Origin: Ruminococcus sp.
GTDB lineage: Bacteria > Bacillota > Clostridia > Lachnospirales > Lachnospiraceae
Length of the DNA: 16,406 nucleotides
Assembly: GCA_020024635.1 (NCBI GenBank)
Contig: JAHHTL010000045.1
Coordinates: 1-16,406 of the forward strand
Direction of reading: 5' to 3'
A program made the position numbers and the translations under genes. Below the pieces are notes generated by a model, which was given only the letters and a program-made list of their open reading frames with translations, did not search any database and was not told where the DNA came from. Shown here piece by piece: positions 1 through 6,712 of this stretch. Each line of letters begins with the position of its first letter. The stretch's first letter is position 1.

Positions 1-5
1 TAACA

Positions 6-923
6 ATGAAATCAATGAATTTAGGAAGAACAACGCTTCAAGTGCCAGTCATTGGTCTTGGATGTATGCGGATCACCGAGTTAAAAGATCGACAAAGTGT
101 ACGGCAGTTAATTGATACTGCTATGGATCAGGGTGTAAATTTCTTTGATCATGCAGATATTTATGGTAGAGGAGAAGCAGAGCATATTTTCGGAGAGGCT
201 ATGGATCCATCACAGCGAGAAAAAATGATTATTCAGACAAAATGTGCAATCCGCCCAGGTGTAGCCTACGATTTTTCTAAAAATCACATTTTAAAATCTG
301 TAGATGAAAGTTTAAAAAGATTGCATACAGAATATCTGGATATTCTTTTATTGCATCGTCCAGATACTTTGATGGAACCAGAAGAAGTAGCAGAGGCATT
401 TGACCTTTTAGAGACATCTGGAAAAGTTCGTTCTTTTGGAGTAAGTAATCACAATTCCATGCAGATTGAATTATTAAATCAATATTGTGGAAATAAAGTT
501 TTGATAAATCAGTTGCAGCTAAGTCTTGCCCATTGTCCAATGATCGACTCTGGATTGAATGTTAATACATACAATAATACTGGTATTAATCGAGATGGGA
601 GCGTATTAGACTATTGCCGTTTGAAAAATATTACTATTCAGGCATGGTCTCCATTTCAGTACGGTATGTTTGAAGGTGTATTTCTAAATAATGAGAAATT
701 CCCAGAACTGAACAAAAAAATGGATGAACTAGCAGATAAATATGGCGTTTCTAATAATGCCATTGCTGTGGCATGGATTTTAAGACACCCAGCCCATATT
801 CAAACGATTGTGGGAACGACGAATAAAGAACGATTGATTCAAATATGTAGAGCATCAGAGGTTGTGCTAACAAGAGAAGAGTGGTACGAACTTTATATGG
901 CTGCGGGAAAACAACTTCCCTAG
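6..923 (+). CDS. Aldo/keto reductase, YdhF-like
   Basis: This is a cytoplasmic NAD(P)H-dependent oxidoreductase of the aldo/keto reductase superfamily, about 305 residues, the normal length for a single TIM barrel. The usual catalytic tetrad can be placed: Asp48 and Tyr53 in FFDHADIYG, Lys79 in IQTKC and His117 in LLLHRPD. The late VGTTN motif near residue 268 fits the cofactor-binding end of the barrel. The substrate cannot be read from sequence; the overall pattern is closest to the YdhF-type branch, where the physiological substrate is poorly defined. The start is uncertain because the window begins only five bases upstream: ATG at 6 and ATG at 15 are both possible, and no ribosome binding site can be seen. 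It lies 61 bases upstream of the MutS-like gene on the same strand, with no clear terminator between, so cotranscription is possible. Confidence 0.88.
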   Translation: MKSMNLGRTTLQVPVIGLGCMRITELKDRQSVRQLIDTAMDQGVNFFDHADIYGRGEAEHIFGEAMDPSQREKMIIQTKCAIRPGVAYDFSKNHILKSVDESLKRLHTEYLDILLLHRPDTLMEPEEVAEAFDLLETSGKVRSFGVSNHNSMQIELLNQYCGNKVLINQLQLSLAHCPMIDSGLNVNTYNNTGINRDGSVLDYCRLKNITIQAWSPFQYGMFEGVFLNNEKFPELNKKMDELADKYGVSNNAIAVAWILRHPAHIQTIVGTTNKERLIQICRASEVVLTREEWYELYMAAGKQLP

Positions 924-984
924 TTTTATAGGAAATAAATCGTAGATTTTAGCAACCCATAATGAAAATTGGGAGGAAATAGTA

Positions 985-2640
985 ATGAAAGAGGTAAGTT
1001 ACAATGTTACGGTTTTGCTCATATTCATAGTACTTTTCGTAGGTATTTTAACTATGATATCCTTTTGTAGAAAAGAGAAGATACGAAAGAGGATGAAATT
1101 TTTTTATGGAAAACTTCGTGACATAGAATGCTCCAAGGAAGTCCTTTCTACAATTGGTGAATATACACGTATGCACAAAAAGATGATTGACGATATTACA
1201 TGGAATGATTTGGATATGGATGATGTATTTATACAGATGAATCATACCTGGTCATTTGCAGGTGAGGATTACCTTTATTATCTGTTACATGTTCCACCAA
1301 CTTCAGAAGAAGACTGGAAAATGAGAGAGAATTTGATCACATATTATCAGGATCACGAAAAAGAACGATTAGAATTGCAGATGATTTTTGCAGGAATTGG
1401 GAAATATCACGGTTTTTCTGTTTACCAAAATATTCGGCAAAGTATTACGTATAATGCAAAAATTCCGTTGATACATTGTGGATGCTTATTTTTGTTTATA
1501 GGGTCGACAATTTTTACGCTTTTAAACCCAGCAGAAGGGGTTGGAATTCTTACTTTGTGCGTAATAATAAATATTAGCTTATATTTTTATAATCGAAAAG
1601 CTTTAAATTGTTCTATGCAGGCTATACAATATTTTCTAAGGCTTTGGAATGGTGCAGAAAAAATTGTAAAGAAAAAACAAATACCAGATCAAACATATGC
1701 AGATCAGCTGAAAAAAGATTATGCAAGGTTAAAAAAGAAAGTGAAAAAGGTTTCCATGCCTAGTACAATGCAATTTGGAAATGGAACTATTGTTGAATTA
1801 CTAGATTATATCACTCATCTTGATACAATCTTCTTTTATCGATGTATGAAGCGATTAAACCAAGAGATGGAACTAGTGGAAAATTTGATCACAACCATGG
1901 GATGCTTGGAAAGTATGATTGCCATTGGATCTTTTAGGGAATCACTTCCATTTTATTGCAGTCCTGAGTTTGTCAATCATGGAGGATTAGAAGTACAACA
2001 AGCATATCATCCATTGCTTAAATTTCCAGTAACGAATTCTATTTCGGCTTCTCGTGGAGTTCTGGTGACTGGATCCAATGCATCAGGAAAGTCTACATTT
2101 CTAAAAACCATTGCTATTAATGCAATTCTTGCACAAGGTGTGCATACTTGTTCTGCAGCATATTATCGTGGACAGAGATATCAAATTCTTTCTTCTATGG
2201 CTTTACGTGATAGCATTTGTCATGGAGAAAGCTATTATATCACAGAAATCAAAGCGTTAAAGCGTGTACTGGATGCTGGAGAAAAAGGACAACCTGTGTT
2301 GTGTTTTGTAGATGAAGTACTTCGTGGAACAAATACAGTAGAGCGAATTGCTGCATCTTCACAAGTATTAAAAATGTTTAGTAAAAAGAAAATTCTCTGT
2401 TTTGCTGCAACACATGATGTGGAATTAACGTATTTATTGGAACCACTTTTCGATAACTATCATTTTCAAGAACAAGTAATCGATGGAGAAGTCGTTTTTG
2501 ATTATTGTTTATATGAAGGTAGAACCAATTCTCGTAATGCCATTCGTCTTCTGGAAATGCTAGGATATGAAAAAGAAATTATCGATGGGGCAGAGGAAAT
2601 GGTAATGAAATTTCTAAAAGATGGAAAATGGGATATGTAA
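985..2640 (+). CDS. Membrane-anchored MutS-type ATPase
   Basis: This 551-residue protein carries a C-terminal MutS domain V ATPase but not the architecture of a mismatch-repair MutS. Walker A is GSNASGKST at residues 363-371, Walker B ends in FVDE at 441-444, followed by the family's RGTN (447-450) and a switch histidine in ATHD (475-478). A HPLL motif sits at 342-345, as in MutS proteins. The N-terminal half lacks a mismatch-recognition domain and has hydrophobic segments at about residues 8-27, 161-180 and 185-202, which predicts a membrane protein. There is no Smr nuclease tail. A lever/clamp-like helical region (about 205-320) links the membrane part to the ATPase. The start is set by GGGAGG at the right spacing. 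Proteins of this type are found in Clostridia and are often misannotated as DNA mismatch repair proteins. The function is unknown to me; binding of nucleic acid at the membrane is only inference. Confidence 0.85.
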   Translation: MKEVSYNVTVLLIFIVLFVGILTMISFCRKEKIRKRMKFFYGKLRDIECSKEVLSTIGEYTRMHKKMIDDITWNDLDMDDVFIQMNHTWSFAGEDYLYYLLHVPPTSEEDWKMRENLITYYQDHEKERLELQMIFAGIGKYHGFSVYQNIRQSITYNAKIPLIHCGCLFLFIGSTIFTLLNPAEGVGILTLCVIINISLYFYNRKALNCSMQAIQYFLRLWNGAEKIVKKKQIPDQTYADQLKKDYARLKKKVKKVSMPSTMQFGNGTIVELLDYITHLDTIFFYRCMKRLNQEMELVENLITTMGCLESMIAIGSFRESLPFYCSPEFVNHGGLEVQQAYHPLLKFPVTNSISASRGVLVTGSNASGKSTFLKTIAINAILAQGVHTCSAAYYRGQRYQILSSMALRDSICHGESYYITEIKALKRVLDAGEKGQPVLCFVDEVLRGTNTVERIAASSQVLKMFSKKKILCFAATHDVELTYLLEPLFDNYHFQEQVIDGEVVFDYCLYEGRTNSRNAIRLLEMLGYEKEIIDGAEEMVMKFLKDGKWDM

Positions 2641-2642
2641 AT

Positions 2643-2691
2643 AAAAACTGTTAGGGTAAGTAATTTAAATTTACAAATTCTAACAGTTTTT
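2643..2691. terminator. Shared terminator of convergent genes
   Basis: Arms AAAAACTGTTAG (2643-2654) and CTAACAGTTTTT (2680-2691) pair over 12 bases around a 25-base AT-rich loop. A T-run lies on the 3' side on either strand. It starts just after the MutS-like stop codon and lies 23 bases beyond the D-lactate dehydrogenase stop, so it can serve both convergent genes. The large loop makes it less canonical than the other terminators here. Confidence 0.7.
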
Positions 2692-2714
2692 TACATTTAC
2701 ATTTAGATTTTTTA

Positions 2715-3707
2715 TTAAGCGTTTACATCATTTACGCTTTTTTCTCCATGAACAAAGCTCATGGCATTTTCAAGTGTTGTTTGTGCAATTGCTGCAAGTG
2801 CTTCTTTTGTAAAGAATCCCTGATGAGAAGTGATCACCACATTTGGGAAGGAGAGTAGTCGTGCAGTAACCGAATGTTCCAAAATTTCATCAGAACGATC
2901 TTCAAATACATTTTCGCTTTCTTCTTCATATACATCTAGTCCAACACCAGAAAACTTATGCAATCGTATTCCTTTAATTAAATCTTTTGTTTTCACAAGC
3001 GCACCTCTGGATGTATTAATTAAGATTACATTATCCTTCATCTTTTTAATCGTTTCCAAATTAATCATATGATAGGTGTTATCCATTAATGGACAGTGAA
3101 GAGAAATTAAATCACTGCGAGATAAAAGCTCATCTAAAGATACGTATTCCACGAATCCTTTTAGATCTTCATTCTGATATATGTCATAGGCAATAACTTT
3201 CATACCGAAACCATAGCAGATACGACACATTGCAGCTCCAATTTTTCCTGTACCGACAATGCCTGCCGTTTTTCCATAAAAATTATATCCCATTAGTCCA
3301 CCTAAGCTAAAATCATTTTCACGAACTTTATTATATGCTTTATGAAGACGACGATTGCAGGCAAGAGCAAGAGCCATTGCGTGTTCTGCAACTGCCTCTG
3401 GGGAATATCCAGGAACACGCATTACACGAATGTTTAATTTACACGCAGTTTCCAAATCAACGTTATTAAATCCAGCACAACGTAAAAGAAGCAAGCGAAC
3501 CCCTTTTTGATGGAGAATTTCTAAAGTGTCTTTTCCAATTTCCGAATTAACAAAGCCGCATACAGCATCAAATCCTTCTGCAAGTTGCGCTGTTCGTGGA
3601 GTTAAATCTGTTTTCAAGTACTCAATTTCGATTTCTTGAAATTCTTTTAATTCATTGTTGAATGATTTTTTATCGTATTTTTTTGTATCATAAAATAATA
3701 TTTTCAT
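2715..3707 (-). CDS. ldhA: D-lactate dehydrogenase, 2-hydroxyacid dehydrogenase family
   Basis: This cytoplasmic enzyme should reduce pyruvate to D-lactate with NADH, a fermentative route for regenerating NAD. It has 330 residues, normal for the family. The Rossmann glycine motif GTGKIG is at residues 152-157. The catalytic Arg is in NTSRG (R234), the Glu in DVYEEE (E263) and the His in SHQGFFT (H295). That last motif is characteristic of D-lactate dehydrogenases rather than glycerate or phosphoglycerate enzymes, though related activities such as 2-hydroxyisocaproate formation cannot be excluded. It ends in tandem stops (TAATAA). AGGTG lies only about four bases before the ATG, a tight spacing. 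It has its own strong promoter and an operator-like palindrome upstream, and follows the recombinase gene without a clear terminator. Confidence 0.9.
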   Translation of the reverse strand: MKILFYDTKKYDKKSFNNELKEFQEIEIEYLKTDLTPRTAQLAEGFDAVCGFVNSEIGKDTLEILHQKGVRLLLLRCAGFNNVDLETACKLNIRVMRVPGYSPEAVAEHAMALALACNRRLHKAYNKVRENDFSLGGLMGYNFYGKTAGIVGTGKIGAAMCRICYGFGMKVIAYDIYQNEDLKGFVEYVSLDELLSRSDLISLHCPLMDNTYHMINLETIKKMKDNVILINTSRGALVKTKDLIKGIRLHKFSGVGLDVYEEESENVFEDRSDEILEHSVTARLLSFPNVVITSHQGFFTKEALAAIAQTTLENAMSFVHGEKSVNDVNA

Positions 3708-3752
3708 AATTCACCTATTTCTATGTCATCTACTGACATTTTTAGACTGTTT

Positions 3753-3765
3753 TTGTTGACAACAA
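3753..3765. promoter_or_regulatory. Operator-like palindrome before ldhA
   Basis: TTGTTGACAACAA is a perfect inverted repeat with 6-base arms and one central base. It lies immediately downstream of the -10 box of the ldhA promoter, over the expected transcription start, the classic position for a repressor site. The TTGT/ACAA ends recall Rex half-sites, but the spacing does not match the usual Rex site with a 4-base centre, so the regulator is not identified. A second small repeat, TGTCA..TGACA, lies at 3724-3738 in the leader. Confidence 0.4.
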
Positions 3766-3766
3766 T

Positions 3767-3795
3767 ATTATAATATGCTCTTTTTTAAATGACAA
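3767..3795 (-). promoter_or_regulatory. ldhA promoter
   Basis: On the minus strand TTGTCA (3790-3795) and TATAAT (3767-3772) are separated by exactly 17 bases, which is near-consensus for the housekeeping sigma factor. It lies about 60 bases upstream of the ldhA start codon. Confidence 0.8.
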
Positions 3796-3830
3796 GTTTA
3801 GTATTGACAAATTTTATCAATATATGCAGC

Positions 3831-4895
3831 TTATGGTTCTCGTAATGAGACAGCAGATGCCGCTTGTTTTCTTCGTGTATCGTCGATTGCTGCATAATGT
3901 TTTTTTGTCGTATTTACGTCTTTATGGCCTAAAACATCTGCAACTAGATAAATATCACCTGTTTCTTTATATAAGGCCGTTCCGTAGGTACTACGAAGCT
4001 TATGAGGCGTAATTTTCTTATTAGGAATTACTTCACGAGCATATTTCTTCACCATGTTCTCAATGGCTTGAACCCCCATTCTTTTACGCTGTGTAGATAG
4101 AAAGAGTGCATTTTCAGATCCAGGTAGGGGAGTAGTAGCTTCTCTTGTTGTGTAAATATATGCTTTCAAGGCTGTTTCTACCTCTTTTCCAAAGTAAACA
4201 ACCATTTCATTTCCACCTTTTCTTGTAACTTTAATCCCATTGTTTTTAAAATCAACATCTGTAAGGTCAAGACCTACACATTCCGAAACACGAATTCCTG
4301 TACCTAATAGGAGAGTAAGGATCGCAAGATCACGATTTCTTGTTTTTTCAAAATATGCTTTCCGTTGTCCCGTAAGATTGTCTCCGCCGTGTTCCACATA
4401 TTCCAATAACATGGCAATTTCATCCGGATCAAGACGAATAATTGCTTTTTCATGTAATTTAGGCATTTCCACTAAAAGTGTCGGATTATGTTCAATCATC
4501 TGATGTTTAAAGAAATAACTATAGAAACTTCGTAGGGCAGACATTTTCCTAGACAATCCTTTTTCTTCGTTTGTTATTTGTTTATCAGACGAATCTTTAT
4601 AAACTTTTAAGTATTCTTGATATTCCTCAATATCTACAGGCTGAATGCGATCTAAATCCTCAAGAGTAAATTGATCTACAGTGTAGTTATGGTAATATGG
4701 ATTGTTATCTATGAGGAAGTGAAAAAATATGCGAATGTCATATGCGTAAGAAATTCTTGTCCGTGCAGATGACTTTGGTTCCATAGCTCGAAAATAATCC
4801 TTTGCAAAAGCTGGTAAAGTTTTTAAGATTTCTCTAAGTCGTAATGTAGAATCAACGTAAGATTGTTCATAATATGTTCGGATATCAGTTGCCAT
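3831..4895 (-). CDS. Tyrosine recombinase, XerC/XerD-like
   Basis: This is a site-specific DNA recombinase that cuts through a covalent phosphotyrosine. All catalytic residues are present: R202 in GTGIRVSE, K226 in TRKGG, H298 and R301 in PHKLRSTYG, H324 in LGHKD and the nucleophile Y334 in KKHYAA. An N-terminal SAM-like core-binding domain spans about residues 25-135. At 354 residues it is some 50 longer than typical XerC or XerD, mostly at the N-terminus. GGAGGT at good spacing sets the start. No excisionase, phage gene or attachment site is adjacent, and it sits between yneA and ldhA among chromosomal genes. A resident chromosomal recombinase (dimer resolution or inversion control) is therefore more likely than a phage integrase. 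Whether it is the main Xer protein cannot be told from this window. Confidence 0.88.
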   Translation of the reverse strand: MATDIRTYYEQSYVDSTLRLREILKTLPAFAKDYFRAMEPKSSARTRISYAYDIRIFFHFLIDNNPYYHNYTVDQFTLEDLDRIQPVDIEEYQEYLKVYKDSSDKQITNEEKGLSRKMSALRSFYSYFFKHQMIEHNPTLLVEMPKLHEKAIIRLDPDEIAMLLEYVEHGGDNLTGQRKAYFEKTRNRDLAILTLLLGTGIRVSECVGLDLTDVDFKNNGIKVTRKGGNEMVVYFGKEVETALKAYIYTTREATTPLPGSENALFLSTQRKRMGVQAIENMVKKYAREVIPNKKITPHKLRSTYGTALYKETGDIYLVADVLGHKDVNTTKKHYAAIDDTRRKQAASAVSLREP

Positions 4896-4927
4896 AGTTT
4901 ACCTCCAAATCGATCGAATTTAATGAA

Positions 4928-4956
4928 ATTATAGCATAGTACGCGTTTTATGTCTA
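4928..4956 (-). promoter_or_regulatory. Promoter of the tyrosine recombinase gene
   Basis: On the minus strand TAGACA (4951-4956) and TATAAT (4928-4933) are 17 bases apart. A TG one base before the -10 box makes it an extended -10 (TGCTATAAT). It lies about 33 bases before the start codon. The rest of the 205-base gap to yneA holds the yneA terminator and a small inverted repeat, AGCAG tgct CTGCT, at 5008-5021 with no evident role. Confidence 0.78.
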
Positions 4957-5031
4957 TATCTATTGGAAAAATTAGTATTTGTCGTATAGATTAAACTGTA
5001 TAAATGAAGCAGTGCTCTGCTGAAAAATTGT

Positions 5032-5070
5032 AAAAAAATTAAGAGATAGACGTTTCACAGACTATCTCTT
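5032..5070 (-). terminator. Terminator of yneA
   Basis: On the minus strand AAGAGATAG pairs with CTATCTCTT across a 12-base loop (hairpin 5041-5070), followed by a run of seven T (5032-5038). It lies about 30 bases after the yneA stop and before the recombinase promoter, so the two genes are probably transcribed separately. Confidence 0.85.
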
Positions 5071-5100
5071 TTACTCGCTGTTTTATTATGCTTCTAGATT

Positions 5101-5478
5101 TTAAGGCATTGAACTGGCTGTTTTTTGGTTACGATTATATGTTACAATTAAATAGGTTCCGGCTTGAAGATCATCGGATTTAAGATTGTTTAATTTTTTT
5201 AGATGCTTAACATAATCTTGCACAGAAGTATAATCTTCTGGCATATATGTTTCAGCAATGCTCCAAAGTGTATCTCCGTATTGAATCGCAACACTTGTAT
5301 AACAATCATCTTTTGTATTGTTTTCGCTTTTATCATGTGCAGAGGTTAAAATGTTTCCAAAAAAGGCACATGAAATAAATAGAACCACTACAGTTAATAT
5401 AAACAAAACCAGTTGCTTTTTCAATTGATGATTCTTTACACGAGTTGCTTTTGTTGTACTATTTTTTGTATATTTCAT
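5101..5478 (-). CDS. yneA: YneA-type SOS division inhibitor, membrane LysM protein
   Basis: This 125-residue protein has a basic N-terminus (residues 1-22), one membrane segment at about 23-43 and an extracellular LysM domain at about 61-114 (YTSVAIQYGDTLWSIAETY onward). That architecture and its place divergent from lexA match Bacillus YneA, a LexA-controlled protein that delays septation after DNA damage; LysM binds peptidoglycan. The assignment rests on layout and LexA boxes rather than residue identity, since YneA proteins diverge fast. I chose the ATG at 5478 because AGGAGG lies ten bases upstream. An upstream in-frame ATG at 5511 would fall inside a LexA box and add 11 residues without a ribosome binding site. 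The promoter is consensus and covered by LexA boxes, so strong induction by DNA damage is expected. Confidence 0.78.
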   Translation of the reverse strand: MKYTKNSTTKATRVKNHQLKKQLVLFILTVVVLFISCAFFGNILTSAHDKSENNTKDDCYTSVAIQYGDTLWSIAETYMPEDYTSVQDYVKHLKKLNNLKSDDLQAGTYLIVTYNRNQKTASSMP

Positions 5479-5504
5479 AAAAAAATACCTCCTATCCGCT
5501 AAAC

Positions 5505-5518
5505 AGAACACCTGTTCG
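5505..5518. promoter_or_regulatory. LexA box 1, yneA proximal
   Basis: AGAACACCTGTTCG matches the Gram-positive LexA site CGAACRNRYGTTYG at 12 of 14 positions, with the GAAC/GTTC core intact. It lies just downstream of the expected yneA transcription start, where bound LexA would block escape of RNA polymerase. Confidence 0.8.
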
Positions 5519-5528
5519 ATATATTTGT

Positions 5529-5557
5529 ATTATATCAACAGAACGTATGTTTGTCAA
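5529..5557 (-). promoter_or_regulatory. yneA promoter
   Basis: On the minus strand a perfect TTGACA (5552-5557) and a perfect TATAAT (5529-5534) are separated by exactly 17 bases. LexA box 2 fills most of the spacer and touches the -35 box. Such a strong promoter beneath two LexA sites suits a gene that is silent until damage and then fully on. Confidence 0.88.
5540..5553. promoter_or_regulatory. LexA box 2, inside the yneA promoter
   Basis: AGAACGTATGTTTG matches CGAACRNRYGTTYG at 13 of 14 positions. It occupies the spacer of the yneA promoter and overlaps its -35 box. Its centre is 35 bases from box 1. Confidence 0.85.
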
Positions 5558-5576
5558 TGGAGTGAAAGCATATTAT

Positions 5577-5590
5577 CGAACGTATTTTCG
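5577..5590. promoter_or_regulatory. LexA box 3
   Basis: CGAACGTATTTTCG matches the Gram-positive LexA site at 13 of 14 positions. It lies between the two promoters, upstream of the lexA -35 region, and adjoins box 4. Confidence 0.75.
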
Positions 5591-5603
5591 TAACATATGT
5601 TTG
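5590..5603. promoter_or_regulatory. LexA box 4, lexA proximal
   Basis: GTAACATATGTTTG matches the LexA site at 12 of 14 positions. It shares one base with box 3 and overlaps the likely lexA -35 box, so it is the best candidate for LexA autorepression. Confidence 0.65.
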
Positions 5604-5632
5604 CTTTTTCTCTTTCGCTATGTTACTATAAA
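5601..5632 (+). promoter_or_regulatory. Probable lexA promoter
   Basis: TTGCTT (5601-5606) followed after 17 bases by TACTAT (5624-5629), or the overlapping TATAAA (5627-5632), is the best promoter-like arrangement. It is weaker than the yneA promoter. It overlaps LexA box 4 and lies about 26-57 bases before the lexA start. The exact hexamers are uncertain. Confidence 0.45.
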
Positions 5633-5657
5633 TGTAATATAAATCGGGAGGTTCCTT

Positions 5658-6275
5658 ATGGCACAGGGAAATATTAGCAAAAAACAATTAGAAATTTTAG
5701 AATACATAAAAGCTCAGATTTTAGATCGAGGTTTTCCACCATCCGTTCGTGAAATTTGCGAGGCAGTCCATTTAAAATCTACTTCTTCCGTTCATTCTCA
5801 TCTTGAAACTTTGGAGAAAAATGGATATATTCACAGAGATCCAACGAAACCAAGAGCGATTGAAATTCTAGACGATACTCCATTTAATCTTGCGCGTCGT
5901 GAAGTTGTGAATGTTCCGATGATTGGAGAGGTTGCTGCTGGTCAGCCTCTACTTGCACAGGAAAGTATAGAGAACTACTTCCCTATTCCAATGGAGTTTA
6001 TGCCAAATAAACAGACATTTATGTTAAAGGTTCAAGGGGACAGCATGATCAATGCAGGAATCTTTAATGGGGATATGGTTCTTGTAGAGCAGATGTCAGT
6101 TGCATCAGATGGAGAAATCGTTGTGGCTCTTGTGGAAGATAGCGCTACTGTGAAACGCTTTTATAAAGAAGACGGATTTTATCGATTACAACCAGAAAAT
6201 GATTTTATGGATCCAATTATAGCTGCAGACGTTTCTATTTTAGGAAAAGTCATTGGCGTATTCAGGTTTCTGTAA
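5658..6275 (+). CDS. lexA: LexA, SOS response repressor
   Basis: LexA represses DNA-damage genes and is inactivated when RecA filaments on single-stranded DNA trigger its self-cleavage. The 205-residue length is standard. The winged helix-turn-helix covers about residues 1-70, with the recognition region near 28-48 (PSVREIC through SSVHSHL). The cleavage site is Ala94-Gly95 in VAAG. The catalytic Ser129 lies in GDSM and Lys166 in ATVKRF, so the S24-peptidase domain is intact and self-cleavage should work. GGGAGG six bases before the ATG sets the start. LexA boxes upstream indicate autoregulation and joint control of the divergent yneA. The gene ends at a strong bidirectional terminator. Confidence 0.97.
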   Translation: MAQGNISKKQLEILEYIKAQILDRGFPPSVREICEAVHLKSTSSVHSHLETLEKNGYIHRDPTKPRAIEILDDTPFNLARREVVNVPMIGEVAAGQPLLAQESIENYFPIPMEFMPNKQTFMLKVQGDSMINAGIFNGDMVLVEQMSVASDGEIVVALVEDSATVKRFYKEDGFYRLQPENDFMDPIIAADVSILGKVIGVFRFL

Positions 6276-6322
6276 AAAAGTATAGGTGTAGATGATTTTT
6301 ACTCATCTACACCTATACTTTT
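6276..6322. terminator. Bidirectional terminator between lexA and rsfS
   Basis: Arms 6276-6295 and 6303-6322 are perfectly complementary over 20 bases around a 7-base loop (TTTTTAC). The arms end in A4 and T4, so on both strands the stem is followed by T-rich sequence. It begins right after the lexA stop and lies 23 bases beyond the rsfS stop. Confidence 0.92.
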
Positions 6323-6345
6323 ATCTTCTATCTCTCTTTTTTGTC

Positions 6346-6708
6346 TTAGTTACTCTCAAGTAACGATTCTACTTCAATCGTTTTTCCATCTCTCCAAATT
6401 CGTTCAAGATCATAGAAAAGTCTGTTCTCTTTATCAAACACGTGCACAATGATATCGCTATAATCAAGGAGAATCCAGTTCCCACCATTGTATCCTTCTC
6501 TTTGTTTCAGTACAAATCCAGCCTTTCCAAGACTTTCTTCTACATTATCCACAAGTGCACGAACTTGACTATCACTGTTACCATTTGCAATAATAAAATA
6601 ATCTGCAAGAACAGATACATTGGAGATATCAATCACTTTGATATCTACCCCTTTTTTGTCGTCTAACGCTTTGTATGCAAGTTGCGCCATTTTTTTTGCC
6701 TGATCCAT
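6346..6708 (-). CDS. rsfS: RsfS, ribosome silencing factor
   Basis: RsfS (RsfA/Iojap family) binds protein L14 on the 50S subunit and blocks joining with 30S when nutrients are short. The 120-residue protein carries the family core: ADYFIIANGNSDSQVRAL at about residues 35-52, then a GNWILLDYSDIIVHVF segment and a final RLFYDLERIW motif. It is the last gene of the obgE-yhbY-nadD-yqeK-rsfS run, four bases after yqeK. Its ribosome binding site GGAGAG is within the last yqeK codons, which suggests coupled translation. The position directly after nadD-yqeK is typical of Firmicutes. Confidence 0.95.
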   Translation of the reverse strand: MDQAKKMAQLAYKALDDKKGVDIKVIDISNVSVLADYFIIANGNSDSQVRALVDNVEESLGKAGFVLKQREGYNGGNWILLDYSDIIVHVFDKENRLFYDLERIWRDGKTIEVESLLESN

Positions 6709-6712
6709 ATTG

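Noticed and set aside
3802..3822. Hairpin TATTGA..TCAATA as terminator of the recombinase gene
   Set aside because: The stem is short and AT-only apart from one pair, and no T-run follows on the minus strand. I keep it only as a possible operator near ldhA.
3831..4895. Prophage or integrative element marked by the tyrosine recombinase
   Set aside because: No excisionase, phage gene, attachment-site repeat, tRNA or change in base composition is visible around it, and flanking genes are core chromosomal genes.
5008..5021. Small inverted repeat AGCAG tgct CTGCT
   Set aside because: It is too short, without a T-run or a promoter in a fitting place, and is readily explained by chance.
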